Positions 1 to 9,656 are shown, counted from the stretch's first letter. The stretch is 64,000 nucleotides of DNA from CAZWCX01 sp964632945 (GCA_964632945.1 CAZWCX010000026.1:1-64000), one strand, 5' to 3'. Notes: generated by a model not told the origin, from the sequence alone. Program-made: numbers and translations.

Positions 1-48
1 GCGCGAAAAGCGACCGGACCAACCTGGGAAATCAAGGTTGAAGCCCCA

Positions 49-852
49 CTAGGCTTCGGACCCGCCGTCGGGGCGGGCCTTGGCCTCGTTCCAGAGGCGG
101 TCCAGTTCTTCCAGACCCGCCTCGTCCGGAGTCCGCCCGCACTCCCGCAGCCTCCGCTCCACGTGCTGGAAGCGGTCGATGAATTTCCGGTTGGTTCCCC
201 GGAGGGCATCCTCCGGATCGATCCCGAGCTTGCGCGCGATCTGGGCGACCGCGAACAGGAGATCCCCCATTTCGCGTCGGGCCTCGTTCAGGTCTTGCCG
301 TTCCACGACCTCGCGAAACTCGGCGACCTCCTCGTCGAGTTTCTCGAGAACCTCGGACACGTCCTTCCAGTCGAATCCGACCTTCGCCGCCTTGCCGCCG
401 AGGCGGAACGCCTGCAGGAGGGCGGGCAGCTCCTTGGGAATCCCGTCCAGTACGGATCCCCCGGGACGCGCGGCCCTCTCCCTCGCCTTGAGTATCTCCC
501 ACTCCCGGATGGCGACGTCGGGGTCGGAGACCTTCATGTCGCCGAACACCCAGGGGTGCCGGCGGACGAGCTTGTCGGCGATCCCCGCCGCGGCGTCGTA
601 GGCATCGAACCAGCCGTTCTCTTTCGCGACTTGCGCGATGAATACGACCTGGAACAGGACATCCCCCGCCTCCTCCAGGACCTTGTCCGGATCCCGGGAT
701 TCGAGAGCCTCGAGCAACTCATACGTCTCCTCGAGAAGGTAGCTCTTGAGGCTGGCGAGGTCCTGCTTCCGGTCCCACGGACAGCCGTCCGGCGCGCGAA
801 GGCGGGCCATGACCTCAACGAGCCGGTGGAACGACACGGTCCGATCGGACAT
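49..852 (-). CDS. mazG: Nucleoside triphosphate pyrophosphohydrolase MazG
   Basis: 267 aa, the usual length for full two-domain MazG. It hydrolyses NTPs or dNTPs to NMP and pyrophosphate in the cytoplasm and cleans aberrant nucleotides. Two tandem all-alpha MazG domains are visible. The N-terminal one carries the EETYE...EEAGD metal-binding pattern (about residues 40-65). The C-terminal one carries KLDEEVAEF...EMGDLLF (about 170-200) and the family ending NRKFIDRFQHVE. The ATG at 852 gives the expected N-terminus, with the DGCPWDRKQ motif near residue 22. It lies downstream of rnpB on the same strand, with about 270 bases of non-coding sequence between them. Confidence 0.95.
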   Translation of the reverse strand: MSDRTVSFHRLVEVMARLRAPDGCPWDRKQDLASLKSYLLEETYELLEALESRDPDKVLEEAGDVLFQVVFIAQVAKENGWFDAYDAAAGIADKLVRRHPWVFGDMKVSDPDVAIREWEILKARERAARPGGSVLDGIPKELPALLQAFRLGGKAAKVGFDWKDVSEVLEKLDEEVAEFREVVERQDLNEARREMGDLLFAVAQIARKLGIDPEDALRGTNRKFIDRFQHVERRLRECGRTPDEAGLEELDRLWNEAKARPDGGSEA

Positions 853-1122
853 GGAGAAGGTCCTTCCGCTTGGGGTTCATTCGGAGAACCGAACGGCCCG
901 AGAGGCAGCGGTCCCGGAACCGCGGCTGCCCTGCACCGTTCCCGGGGCGACGGTCTCCTCGGGGCGGACCCATCGGCCCGCGAACCACCGTCGAGACGAA
1001 GTTCCCCGTGCGATCCGGGAAGAGCCTCGACGACCCGGGAAGCAATCCGGTCGATCCGGAACGACGCGACGAAGGGCCGTCGAAACGGCGGCGAATTCGC
1101 GTCCAGGGGGGAGGGATCCCGG

Positions 1123-1607
1123 CGCGGGGAGGTGGACGGGCGGTAAGCCGAGTCCTGTGCGACCCGCTCGCGCGGGCCGGAGCGTCATCAATCTGGTTCT
1201 TCCCTCGCGGGAAGACTCGAACGACCTACCCGGGAACGTCGGCCGGACCAGCCTTAGCCGGGACCGGATGTCCCGACTCGCTCCCCTATTTGGTCTTTCT
1301 CCGGGTGGGGTTTGCCGTGCCCCCGAGGTTGCCCTGCCCCGGCCGTGAAGCCGGGACCCGGCCCGCGCGCGAGCGCGCCGGCCGACGGGGCGGTGAGCTC
1401 TTACCTCGCCGTTTCACCCTTGGTCCGCACCGAAGGCCTCGCGGCTTCCGATGCGGGCCGGTCTGTTCTCTGTGGCACTTTCCCTGAAGCCTCGCGGCCC
1501 CGGCTCCCGTTAGGAGCCACCCTGTCCTGCGGAGCTCGGACTTTCCTCGACCCTCACGGCCGCAGCCGCAAGGACCGCGACGCTCGTCGCCCGTCCGCCT
1601 TCCCGCG
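1123..1607 (-). ncRNA. rnpB: RNase P RNA, bacterial class A
   Basis: Catalytic RNA that matures tRNA 5' ends. On the minus strand the universal blocks occur in order: GAGGAAAGTCCG (1548-1537), ACAGAGAACAGACC (about 1472-1459), a GGTAAGAGCTCACCG segment, ACCCGGAG...CCAAATAGGG (about 1306-1284) and the terminal AGGACTCGGCTTACC (about 1156-1142). The ends were set by helix P1: 1588-1607 pairs with 1123-1142 over about 20 bases with two A-C mismatches. At about 485 nt it is longer than E. coli M1 RNA, apparently from an extended P1 and a GC-rich specificity-domain arm. The primary transcript should start near 1631. Confidence 0.95.
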
Positions 1608-1637
1608 CGAAGATCCTCCTTCCCTTGGAACGCGACC

Positions 1638-1666
1638 ATTATAGGGCCGCCGGCCGACGCGGTCAA
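1638..1666 (-). promoter_or_regulatory. Sigma70-type promoter of rnpB
   Basis: On the minus strand: TTGACC (1666-1661), a 17-base spacer, and a perfect TATAAT (1643-1638). The predicted start is near 1631, about 24 bases before P1 of the RNase P RNA. It is the strongest promoter match seen in the window, as expected for a highly expressed stable RNA. Confidence 0.85.
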
Positions 1667-1762
1667 CCCGGCGCGCCCGGCCGCACCGCTCGCCCGCGCG
1701 AAGCCGACCGCCGCGGCTCGCCTGCGCGTTCGCCGGCCCGCCCGCCGCGGGCCGGATAAGCG

Positions 1763-1792
1763 TTGACACGTTTCCGGACGCAGGGCTACGAT
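1763..1792 (+). promoter_or_regulatory. Sigma70-type promoter of the treY operon
   Basis: A perfect TTGACA (1763-1768), an 18-base spacer and TACGAT (1787-1792). The predicted start, about 1799, lies only a few bases before the treY ATG at 1802, so the mRNA would be leaderless or nearly so. The TTG inside the -35 box is in frame with treY but is better read as promoter than as start codon. It diverges from the rnpB promoter about 100 bases away. Confidence 0.7.
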
Positions 1793-1801
1793 GAAACACC
1801 C

Positions 1802-4726
1802 ATGAACGTTCCCGCCGAGACCGGAAGCGGCCTGCCGCTCCCCTCCGCAACCTGCCGGATCCAGCTCCGCTCGGGCTTCCCGTTTGCCGCCCTGGACGAG
1901 ATTCTCGACTACCTCCACGATCTCGGCATCCGGGGCCTCTACCTGTCCCCCTTCCTCACGGCGCGACCGGGCAGCCCGCACGGTTACGACGTCGTCAACC
2001 CTTCTTCCGTCAATCTCGAACTGGGCGGCGAAGACGCGCTGCGCGGCCTGTGCGCCCGCGCGCGGTCTCGCGGATTCGCGGTGATCGCGGACGTCGTCCC
2101 CAACCACATGTGCATCCACGGCAGCGGCAATCCCTGGTGGCAGGACGTCCTCGAGAATGGGCCCAGCTCGCCGTTCTCGCGGGTGTTCGACATCGATTGG
2201 CACCCACCGAAAACGGAACTCGCCAACAAGGTCCTCCTCCCCTTCCTCGGCGACCAGTACGGCACGGTCCTCGAAAACCACCAGATCCGGATCATTTACC
2301 GCGCGGGCGCCTTCTGGGCGGAGTATTACGAGCTCCTCCTCCCGCTCGCGCCCCGCTCCTGGACGGAGATCCTGGAACCGGCGCGCCGCGCGCTCACGGA
2401 GCGGCTCGGTGAATCCGAGGAGCGGGTGCAGGAACTGGAGAGCATCCTGACCGCGCTCAATCATCTTCCCACCCAGACGGAGACCGATGCGCCCAGCGTC
2501 AAGGAACGCCAACGGGAGAAGGAAATCATCAAGCGCCGCCTCGGCGCCCTCGTGGAAGGAAGCCGCGAGGTGCGGGAAGCGGTCGACGCCAGCGTCACCG
2601 ACGTCAATGGATGTCCGGGAGATCCCCGCAGCCTCGATCGCCTCGAGGCGCTCCTCGACAAGCAGGCCTACCGACTCTGCTACTGGCGCGTCGCCGCCGA
2701 TGAGATCAACTATCGCCGTTTCTTCGACGTCAATGAGCTCGCGGCGATCCGGGTGGAGGATCCCCTCGTCTTCGACCTGGTCCACGGCTGCATCCTCGCG
2801 CTCGTCCGGGACGGGTGCCTCACGGGCCTGCGCGTGGATCACGTGGACGGCCTGCTCGATCCGCGGGCCTACTTGCGAAAGCTCCAGCGGGCGTGCGGGG
2901 AGGTCATCGGCCCACGGGCGGCGGCGAACGACCCCGAGCGACCGATCCACCTCATCGTGGAAAAAATCCTGTCGCGCGGGGAAGCGATCCGGCGCGACTG
3001 GCCCATCCACGGGACCACCGGATACGAATTCCTCAATCTGGTCAATGGCCTGTTCGTCGATCCTTCCGCCTACACCAAGTTCCGCGCCCTCTACTCGAAG
3101 TTCATCGGGCGATCGTACGATTTCGACGACCTCCTCATCACCTGCAAGAAGTTCATCCTGCTGGTCTCCCTGGCCAGCGAACTTCATGTGCTGTCGGACT
3201 ACCTTGACCAGGTCTCCGAGCAGCACCGGACCTCCCGGGACTTCACGTTCGAGAGTCTGCGCTTCGCTCTTCGCGAAGTGACCGCCGCCTTTCCCACCTA
3301 CCGTACGTACGTCGGACGGGAGGACTCGGTCGTGCGCGAGGAGGATCGCCGGTTGCTCCTTTCGGCCGTCTCGCTCGCCAAGCGACGCAACCCCGCCACT
3401 CCCGACTCGCTCTTCGACTTCATCGGCGACGTCCTCACGCTCAAAGACCCGGGTGGACTGCGCGAGGAACACTGGCTCGCTCGCCGGGACTTCGTCCTCC
3501 GCTTCCAGCAGATCACGGGCCCCGTGATGGCCAAGGGCCTCGAGGACACCGCCTTCTACCGGGTCTATCCGCTCGCCTCCCTGAATGAGGTGGGCGCGGA
3601 GCCGGAGCACTTCGGCGTAACCCCGGACGAGTTCCACCGCTCCATGGCGGCCCGACTCGACCATTGGCCGGACGGCCTCTCCGCGACCACGACGCACGAC
3701 ACCAAACGCTCGGAGGACGTGCGCGCCCGCATCGATGCGCTCTCGGAGCTTCCGGAGGCCTGGGACACGGCTCTCGCCACCTTCCGGGCCCTCGCGCGCC
3801 CGTCGAAGACGCTGCTCGGAGGACGCGAAGTCCCGGACGCGAACGAAGAGTACCTCCTCTACCAGACCCTCGTCGGCGCCTGGCCGCCCGAACATTTGTC
3901 GGACGCCGTCCCCGGCGAGGAATTCACACGCCGCATCCGCGACTACATGCTGAAAGCTCTGCGCGAAGCCAAAGTCCACACCAGTTGGATTCAGCCGGAT
4001 GCCGCCTACGATCAGGCCGTGTCCGCCTTCGTCGAAGCGACGCTCGCGCCCCGGGAAGACAACCGCTTGCGCCAGGAACTCGCCCGGTTCACGGGCCCGA
4101 TCGCGCGCGCAGGATTCTTCACCTCCCTCTCCCAGGCGATCCTGAAGATCGCGGCCCCGGGAATCCCCGATCTGTACCAGGGGACCGAGACCTGGGACTT
4201 CAGCCTCGTCGATCCGGACAATCGCCGCCCCGTGGACTTCGCACGTCGACGCGGGATGCTGGCCGAATTGGATCGCCGCTCGACCGCCGATCTCCCCGCC
4301 CTCCTGTCCGAGTTGCGGAACTCCCTCCCCGACGGTCGGATCAAGCTCTGGGTCGTCAGCCGGGCCCTGCGTCACCGGGCCGCCCACCCGGACCTTTTTT
4401 CGCGCGGCGCCTACCTGCCGCTGTCCGCCCGGGGCGAACGCGCCGCCCAGGTCGTCGCCTTCTCCCGGAAAAACGAGTCCGGGGTCGCGATCGCCGTCGC
4501 GGCACGCTTCTTCCTCAGGCCGGGAATCGCAGACTGCGATCCGGTGGGGGCCCTGTGGAAGGACACCGTACTCGTCTCCGCTCCGTCCCTGCCGTCCGGG
4601 CCGTATCGGGATATCCTCAGCGGCACCGTAGTTTCGCCACGGATGGATCACGGAACCCCGGGATTCCCCCTCGACCAGGTCTTCGCGCACCTTCCCGTCG
4701 CCCTGCTGGAGCGGATCGAGCCATGA
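1802..4726 (+). CDS. treY: Maltooligosyltrehalose synthase (TreY)
   Basis: 974 aa, GH13. It isomerises the reducing-end alpha-1,4 bond of maltodextrins to the alpha,alpha-1,1 bond of trehalose; TreZ then releases trehalose. Visible features: the N-terminal ATCRIQLRSGFPFAAL start, GLYLSPFLTARPGSPHGYDV, the DVVPNHM beta-strand motif, the nucleophile region LRVDHVDGLLDP, the acid in IVEKILSRGE, and TTTHDTKRSEDVRARI for the third catalytic Asp. The length is somewhat above the usual 750-900 aa. The ATG at 1802 has no Shine-Dalgarno, which fits the leaderless reading. A tiny upstream frame (ATG at 1791, four codons) ends in TGA overlapping this start. The gene overlaps malQ by ATGA. Confidence 0.95.
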   Translation: MNVPAETGSGLPLPSATCRIQLRSGFPFAALDEILDYLHDLGIRGLYLSPFLTARPGSPHGYDVVNPSSVNLELGGEDALRGLCARARSRGFAVIADVVPNHMCIHGSGNPWWQDVLENGPSSPFSRVFDIDWHPPKTELANKVLLPFLGDQYGTVLENHQIRIIYRAGAFWAEYYELLLPLAPRSWTEILEPARRALTERLGESEERVQELESILTALNHLPTQTETDAPSVKERQREKEIIKRRLGALVEGSREVREAVDASVTDVNGCPGDPRSLDRLEALLDKQAYRLCYWRVAADEINYRRFFDVNELAAIRVEDPLVFDLVHGCILALVRDGCLTGLRVDHVDGLLDPRAYLRKLQRACGEVIGPRAAANDPERPIHLIVEKILSRGEAIRRDWPIHGTTGYEFLNLVNGLFVDPSAYTKFRALYSKFIGRSYDFDDLLITCKKFILLVSLASELHVLSDYLDQVSEQHRTSRDFTFESLRFALREVTAAFPTYRTYVGREDSVVREEDRRLLLSAVSLAKRRNPATPDSLFDFIGDVLTLKDPGGLREEHWLARRDFVLRFQQITGPVMAKGLEDTAFYRVYPLASLNEVGAEPEHFGVTPDEFHRSMAARLDHWPDGLSATTTHDTKRSEDVRARIDALSELPEAWDTALATFRALARPSKTLLGGREVPDANEEYLLYQTLVGAWPPEHLSDAVPGEEFTRRIRDYMLKALREAKVHTSWIQPDAAYDQAVSAFVEATLAPREDNRLRQELARFTGPIARAGFFTSLSQAILKIAAPGIPDLYQGTETWDFSLVDPDNRRPVDFARRRGMLAELDRRSTADLPALLSELRNSLPDGRIKLWVVSRALRHRAAHPDLFSRGAYLPLSARGERAAQVVAFSRKNESGVAIAVAARFFLRPGIADCDPVGALWKDTVLVSAPSLPSGPYRDILSGTVVSPRMDHGTPGFPLDQVFAHLPVALLERIEP

Positions 4727-6276
4727 CGAAACCGACCCTGGAAACCCGCTCCAGCGGCATCCTCCACCACCCCACCTCGCTCCCGGGACCCCACGGGATC
4801 GGGGACATCGGGCGACCGGCCGAGCAATTCGTCCGTTTCCTCGCGGACGCCGGCCAGGCCTGGTGGCAGATGCTGCCCGTCGGCCCTCCGGGCGGCGGCG
4901 GCGTCTCCCCCTACTACGCAACCTCCGCTTTCGCCGGCAATCCGCTCCTCGTCGGACTCGACGGATTGTTCGAGGATGGACTTCTCTCGCAAAACGACCT
5001 CGCCCCCGACCGGTCCTTTCCTCCCGACCAGATCCGGTTCGGCGAGGTCACCGCCTTCAAAACCCCGCGATTCCGGCGCGCCTTCGCCGCCTTTGCCGCG
5101 GATCGCAACCCCGACCTCCAGGAGGAATTCTACGGCTTCCGCTCCTCCTGCTCCGGGTGGCTCCCCGATTTCGCACTCTTCTGCGCCCTCAAGGACGCCC
5201 ACGGCGGCCGCGCCTGGTCCGGTTGGCCCGAGGACCTTCGCTCCCGGAAGCCCTCCGCCCTCGCCGGCGCGCGTGCCCGCCTCGAGACGGAAGTCCACTT
5301 CCACGAATTCATCCAATTCGCCTTCCATCGACAGTGGACCCGACTCCGCACCCTGGCCCATTCTCTCGATATCGGCTTGATCGGCGATGCTCCCATCTTC
5401 GTCGCCCACGACAGCGCCGACGTGTGGGCGAATCCGGACTTGTTCTGCCTCGATAAGCAGGGACGGCCCACCGTGCAGGCCGGCGTTCCGCCGGACTACT
5501 TCGCCAAGACGGGCCAGCTCTGGGGTAATCCGCTCTACCGTTGGGAGCGGATGCGCGAGCGCGGGTACGACTGGTGGCTTGCGCGCCTGTCCGCGATCCT
5601 GCAGCGGTTCGATGCCGTCCGGCTCGACCACTTCATCGGCTTCCACCGGTGCTGGGAGATCCCGGCGGACGCCGAAACCGCGGAACACGGCCGATGGGTC
5701 TACGTGCCCGGCCGGGACTTTTTCGAGACCGTGCAGCGCTCCCTCGGCCGCATTCCCCTGATCGCGGAGGACCTCGGAATCGTCGTGCCGGAGGTGAAGG
5801 AGCTGCGCGATCGGTTCCACTTCCCCGGCATGCGTGTGCTGCAATTCGCCTTCGGCACGGACCTCGAAGCCGACAACTATCGGCCGCACAGCTACCCGCG
5901 ACGCTGCGTCGTCTACACCGGCACGCACGACAACGACACCACGACGGGCTGGTGGAACGACCGCGGATCGGAGGCGAGCACGCGAACGCCGGAACAGATC
6001 GAGCGGGAGCGAGAGGTCGTTCGCCTGTACACGGGGACCGACGGGAAGCGGATCGCCTGGGACATGATCCGCGTGGCCATGGTGTCGGTCGCCGACCTGG
6101 CCGTCTTTCCGATCCAGGACTTGCTCGGCTTGGGTTCCGAGGCCCGGATGAACAAGCCGGGGACGCAGGAGGGGAACTGGGGCTGGCGGCAATCCCCCGA
6201 CTCGCTTACCCCGGAATCGGGACAAGCGCTGCGTGCCATGACCAAGGTGACCGGAAGACTGCCGCCGCGATCCTGA
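4723..6276 (+). CDS. malQ: 4-alpha-glucanotransferase (amylomaltase)
   Basis: 517 aa, the GH77 bacterial length. It disproportionates maltodextrins by transferring glucan segments, which would feed TreY with longer chains. The family start SSGILHHPTSLPGPHGIGD is followed by the nucleophile motif VRLDHFIGFHRCWEIP, the general acid in IAEDLGIV, and GTHDNDTTTGWW. The C-terminus has the standard GTQEGNWGWR. The start overlaps the treY stop (ATGA), implying translational coupling. With treY and treZ it forms a pathway from alpha-glucan to trehalose; no treX debranching enzyme is present. Confidence 0.96.
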   Translation: MTKPTLETRSSGILHHPTSLPGPHGIGDIGRPAEQFVRFLADAGQAWWQMLPVGPPGGGGVSPYYATSAFAGNPLLVGLDGLFEDGLLSQNDLAPDRSFPPDQIRFGEVTAFKTPRFRRAFAAFAADRNPDLQEEFYGFRSSCSGWLPDFALFCALKDAHGGRAWSGWPEDLRSRKPSALAGARARLETEVHFHEFIQFAFHRQWTRLRTLAHSLDIGLIGDAPIFVAHDSADVWANPDLFCLDKQGRPTVQAGVPPDYFAKTGQLWGNPLYRWERMRERGYDWWLARLSAILQRFDAVRLDHFIGFHRCWEIPADAETAEHGRWVYVPGRDFFETVQRSLGRIPLIAEDLGIVVPEVKELRDRFHFPGMRVLQFAFGTDLEADNYRPHSYPRRCVVYTGTHDNDTTTGWWNDRGSEASTRTPEQIEREREVVRLYTGTDGKRIAWDMIRVAMVSVADLAVFPIQDLLGLGSEARMNKPGTQEGNWGWRQSPDSLTPESGQALRAMTKVTGRLPPRS

Positions 6277-6398
6277 CGGATTCCGGTCGCCCAATCCGCA
6301 ACCGCCTGCGTCCCGCGTGGCGGGAATCCCGGGCCCGAGGCGGGACCGACCGCGCCGCCGGCGGACCGGCGACATCGACAAAGGGGAAGCACGCGATC

Positions 6399-8267
6399 AT
6401 GATCGACCCCGCACCGTCACGGCCGCTCACGCTCGGCGCCCGCCCCTGCGGCGACGGCCGATGGACCTTCCGGGTCTGGGCCCCCAAGGCGGCCGATCTG
6501 GAACTCCACCTCGTCGCACCGGCGGAGCGTCGCATCGCCATGACGCGAGACCCGCTCGGGTATCACGCCTGCACGATCGAAGGCCTCGCCGCCGGCGCTC
6601 GCTACTTCTACACGATCGATGGGAAAGACGATCGCCCCGATCCGGCCTCCCGCAGGCAGCCGGAGGGAGTGCACGGACCATCGGAAGTCGTGGACCCCGA
6701 CTTCGCCTGGCGGGACGCGGGCTGGCGCGGCATCCCGCTCGAGGACGCCGTCTTCTACGAGATCCATGTCGGCACCTTCACGCCGGAGGGGACGTTCGAC
6801 GCGGCCATCCCCCACCTGGACGGGCTGCGGGACTTGGGCGTCACCGCCGTGGAAATCATGCCCGTGGCCCAGTTTCCGGGCAGCCGGAACTGGGGATATG
6901 ACGGCGTCTACCCCTTCGCGGTCCAGGACAGCTACGGCGGCCCGGCGGGCCTCCGTCGCCTCGTGCAGGCCTGCCACGAGCGTGGACTCGCGGCCGTGCT
7001 CGACGTCGTGTACAACCACCTCGGCCCCGAGGGGAATTATCTGTGGGCCTATGCCCCGTACTTCACCGACCGCTACAAGACCCCGTGGGGATGGGCGGTG
7101 AACTTCGACGGCCCCGACTGCGACGAAGTGCGACGATACTTCCTCGAGAATGCCCTCTCCTGGGTGCGCGAGTTCCACTTCGACGGCCTGCGGCTCGATG
7201 CCATTCATGCGATCGTGGACGCGTCGGCGCGCACCTTCCTCGCCGAGCTTGGCGCGGAGGTCCGCGCGGAGGCGCGCCGGCTGGGGCGTCGCGTTCACGT
7301 GATCGCCGAGAGCGACCTCAACGACGCGCGCGTAGTGACGCCCGAGGACCAGGGCGGGTGGGGCCTCGACGCGATGTGGAGCGACGACTTGCACCACTCG
7401 CTGCATGTACTCTTGACCGGTGAGCGGAACGGATACTACGAGGACTTCGACGGACCCGAGGACCTGATCCGCGCCTATCGGGACGGCTTTGTCTATCGGG
7501 GGCAGCGTTCCCGATTTCGCAGGCGGCGCCACGGGAATTCGGCCGCGCATCTGCCCTCGCACTGCTTCGTCGTCTGCGCGACCAACCATGACCAGATCGG
7601 AAACCGGAGACTCGGAGACCGGCTGGCGCCGCGCATCGGCCCCGATCGCCTCCGGCTCGCCGCCGGCGCCATGATCCTCTCCCCCTTCCTGCCCCTGCTG
7701 TTCATGGGCGAGGAGTACGGCGAGACGGCGCCGTTCCCGTATTTCGTCAGCCACGGCGACGCGGCGTTGATCGAGGCGGTGCGTGCCGGGCGCAAGGCGG
7801 AGTTCCCTTCCATCGGAGCCGACGGCGAGCCGCCGGATCCCGCGTCGGAACGGACCTTCACCTCGGCGCGACTCGACCGGACTCTCTTGCGGCAAGAACC
7901 CCACCAGCGCATGCTCGAATACCACCGGCACCTGCTTCGACTTCGCCGCACCCTACCGGCGCTGACCCGCGCCGACCGGACCGACCTGACGGGCGGTGCG
8001 GCGGACGGCCATCGCACGATCTGGATTCGGCGCGAAGGGGACGGCGACGAGATCTTTCTGATCATGCACTTCGATGACCGGTCGGTCGAGGTGCAGGTCC
8101 CACTTCCTTCCGGGACATGGCGCACCGCGCTCGACAGCGCGGACGCCTCCTGGGGGGGGCCGGGGGGGACCGTTCCTCCCACCCTCCGATCGAACGGCGG
8201 GGTTTCCCTTTCCTTTGCCGGACCTGCCGTGGCCTTGCTGGTACGGATTCCGGACCCCCGGGGCTGA
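6399..8267 (+). CDS. treZ: Maltooligosyltrehalose trehalohydrolase (TreZ)
   Basis: 622 aa, GH13. It hydrolyses maltooligosyltrehalose to trehalose plus a shorter maltodextrin. An N-terminal CBM48-like module (GRWTFRVWAPKAADLELHL) is followed by the (beta/alpha)8 barrel: EIMPVAQFPGSRNWGYDGV, DVVYNHLGPEGNYL, nucleophile FDGLRLDAIHAI, acid IAESDLND, and the CATNHDQIGNR and LFMGEEYGE motifs. The ATG at 6399 has an AAGGGGAAG ribosome site; the frame is open further upstream without coding character. A G8 and a G7 run lie near 8152-8168 but the frame stays intact through them. Its stop overlaps the next ATG (ATGA). Confidence 0.95.
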   Translation: MIDPAPSRPLTLGARPCGDGRWTFRVWAPKAADLELHLVAPAERRIAMTRDPLGYHACTIEGLAAGARYFYTIDGKDDRPDPASRRQPEGVHGPSEVVDPDFAWRDAGWRGIPLEDAVFYEIHVGTFTPEGTFDAAIPHLDGLRDLGVTAVEIMPVAQFPGSRNWGYDGVYPFAVQDSYGGPAGLRRLVQACHERGLAAVLDVVYNHLGPEGNYLWAYAPYFTDRYKTPWGWAVNFDGPDCDEVRRYFLENALSWVREFHFDGLRLDAIHAIVDASARTFLAELGAEVRAEARRLGRRVHVIAESDLNDARVVTPEDQGGWGLDAMWSDDLHHSLHVLLTGERNGYYEDFDGPEDLIRAYRDGFVYRGQRSRFRRRRHGNSAAHLPSHCFVVCATNHDQIGNRRLGDRLAPRIGPDRLRLAAGAMILSPFLPLLFMGEEYGETAPFPYFVSHGDAALIEAVRAGRKAEFPSIGADGEPPDPASERTFTSARLDRTLLRQEPHQRMLEYHRHLLRLRRTLPALTRADRTDLTGGAADGHRTIWIRREGDGDEIFLIMHFDDRSVEVQVPLPSGTWRTALDSADASWGGPGGTVPPTLRSNGGVSLSFAGPAVALLVRIPDPRG

Positions 8268-8590
8268 TGGAAGGACCTGCCGTGGCGGCATCCCGAAACC
8301 CGCCCACCGGGCGCGCGCGCGCGCTCCGGAGAAAACAGGCCTGGGTGCTCTATATCCTCCGGTGCGCCGATGGTTCGCTCTACACCGGGATCACCAACGC
8401 ACTGGAGCATCGACTCGAGCGCCATCGCGCGGGTACCGGGAGCAAATACACGCGCAGCCGGCTTCCGGTCGCGCTGATCTGGACCCGCTCCTGCCGCACA
8501 GGCCGAGAGGCGAGATCGCTGGAATATGCGGTGAAGTCGCTGCCGAGATCGGACAAGCTGCGATTGGTGGAAGGGCGGCTCGAATTGTGA
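8267..8590 (+). CDS. GIY-YIG domain protein (UPF0213/YhbQ type)
   Basis: 107 aa. A single GIY-YIG nuclease-fold domain: WVLYILRCADGSLYTGIT contains the paired YIL and YTG strands, followed by the conserved Arg of LEHRLERHRAG, KYTRSR, and the glutamate of SLEYAVK. Members of this small family are stand-alone, possibly DNA-acting, and their cellular role is poorly defined. The start overlaps the treZ stop by ATGA; the basic extension of about 25 residues before the domain is of uncertain use. Coupling to treZ probably reflects compact packing rather than shared function. Confidence 0.85.
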   Translation: MEGPAVAASRNPPTGRARALRRKQAWVLYILRCADGSLYTGITNALEHRLERHRAGTGSKYTRSRLPVALIWTRSCRTGREARSLEYAVKSLPRSDKLRLVEGRLEL

Positions 8591-8663
8591 GCGGGCGCCG
8601 GCGACGGCCGTGCCGCGCAGATCAGGATTCCCGGAGCACCCGGGATTCCGACGGGAGGAAACG

Positions 8664-9656
8664 ATGAGCGGAGTGGGCGCCATCCTGGTCACGGGGGCGA
8701 CCGGACTCGTGGGTCATGCGCTGGTTCGGCGACTGGCCCGGCGGGGAGATCGCGTGCGTGCGCTGGTCCGCGACCCCGAACGAGCCCGGACGATCCTCCC
8801 CGCGGAGGTCGAACTCGTCCGGGGGGACGTGACCGATCCCCCCTCGCTGGTTCCCGCGGCATCCGGCGCGTCTCTCGTGTTCCACTCGGCGGGGCTGCCG
8901 GAACAATGGCAGCGTGACGAGCAGATGTTCGACCGCGTGAATCGCCAGGGTACGAGAAACGTCCTGGAAGCCGCGCTGGCGGCGGGGGTGCGCCGGGTGG
9001 TCTACACGTCGACGATGGACGTGTTCGCCGCGGACCCCGGCGGGCCGATGGACGAGACCCGAATCGACCCGGTTCCCAAGCACAGCGCGTACGAACACTC
9101 GAAGCAGCGGGCGGAGGCGGAAGCGGAGGCGGTGCGGGCGCGCGGCCTCGAGGTCGTCTATGTCAACCCAAGCGCCGTCTACGGACCGGCCCCGGTCCAT
9201 GTCACGCTCAACACGCTTTTCCTGAAACTGATGCGTCGGCAAGCGCCGATGCTCACGCCGGGCGGGATGTCGATCGCGTATGTCGACGGGGTTGCCGACG
9301 CGCACGTGGCGGCCGCCGAGCGGGGAAGATCCGGCGAGCGCTACCTGGTGGCCGACGCGCATGTCCTGGTGTCCGACCTCGCGCGCGAGATCTGTCGGCA
9401 GGCGGGGCTGCCCAAGGTTCCCCCCGTGGCACCCGCGTGGCTGCTCCGGGGCGTCGCGTGGGCCGGGCAGGCCCTCGGGCGAACGTTCGGCTTCACGCCG
9501 CTGATCACGCCGGGGCAACTCGGGTTCCTCCTCTGGAACCCGCGGGTGGACGCGACCAAGGCGATCCGCGAACTGGGGTTCGCACCCACTCCGCTGGAAG
9601 AGGGCGTGCGCCGGACGATCGAGTTCCTGCGCGGGTCGGACCCTGTTCCGCGCTGA
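8664..9656 (+). CDS. NAD-dependent epimerase/dehydratase (extended SDR)
   Basis: 330 aa. A Rossmann start ILVTGATGLVGHALVRRL binds NAD(P), SAGLPEQWQ replaces the more usual HxAA motif, and the catalytic pair is in YEHSK. The ending PLEEGVRRTIEFLR is typical of the hopanoid-associated and sugar-epimerase branch of extended SDRs. A strong GGGAGGA ribosome site precedes the ATG at 8664. The substrate cannot be told from sequence. It is the last gene of the plus-strand trehalose block and converges on the HEAT gene at 9669. Confidence 0.85.
   Translation: MSGVGAILVTGATGLVGHALVRRLARRGDRVRALVRDPERARTILPAEVELVRGDVTDPPSLVPAASGASLVFHSAGLPEQWQRDEQMFDRVNRQGTRNVLEAALAAGVRRVVYTSTMDVFAADPGGPMDETRIDPVPKHSAYEHSKQRAEAEAEAVRARGLEVVYVNPSAVYGPAPVHVTLNTLFLKLMRRQAPMLTPGGMSIAYVDGVADAHVAAAERGRSGERYLVADAHVLVSDLAREICRQAGLPKVPPVAPAWLLRGVAWAGQALGRTFGFTPLITPGQLGFLLWNPRVDATKAIRELGFAPTPLEEGVRRTIEFLRGSDPVPR

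Noticed and set aside
903..930. GGCAGC...GCTGCC hairpin as an rnpB terminator
   Set aside because: It is about 200 bases past the end of the RNA, has an imperfect stem and lacks a T tract.
1763..1801. TTG at 1763 as the treY start
   Set aside because: It coincides with a perfect -35 box, has no ribosome site, and extends the protein beyond the conserved N-terminus. The same situation occurs at 24021 for the molybdenum operon.
1286..4921. A 1211-codon open frame on the minus strand antisense to treY
   Set aside because: The plus strand encodes an unmistakable TreY. The antisense frame is rich in Arg, Gly and Glu and is a by-product of high GC with codon bias; it also runs through rnpB.
8150..8170. 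G8/G7 runs in treZ as a frameshift site
   Set aside because: The frame is intact through them and the C-terminal domain reads normally to the stop at 8267.
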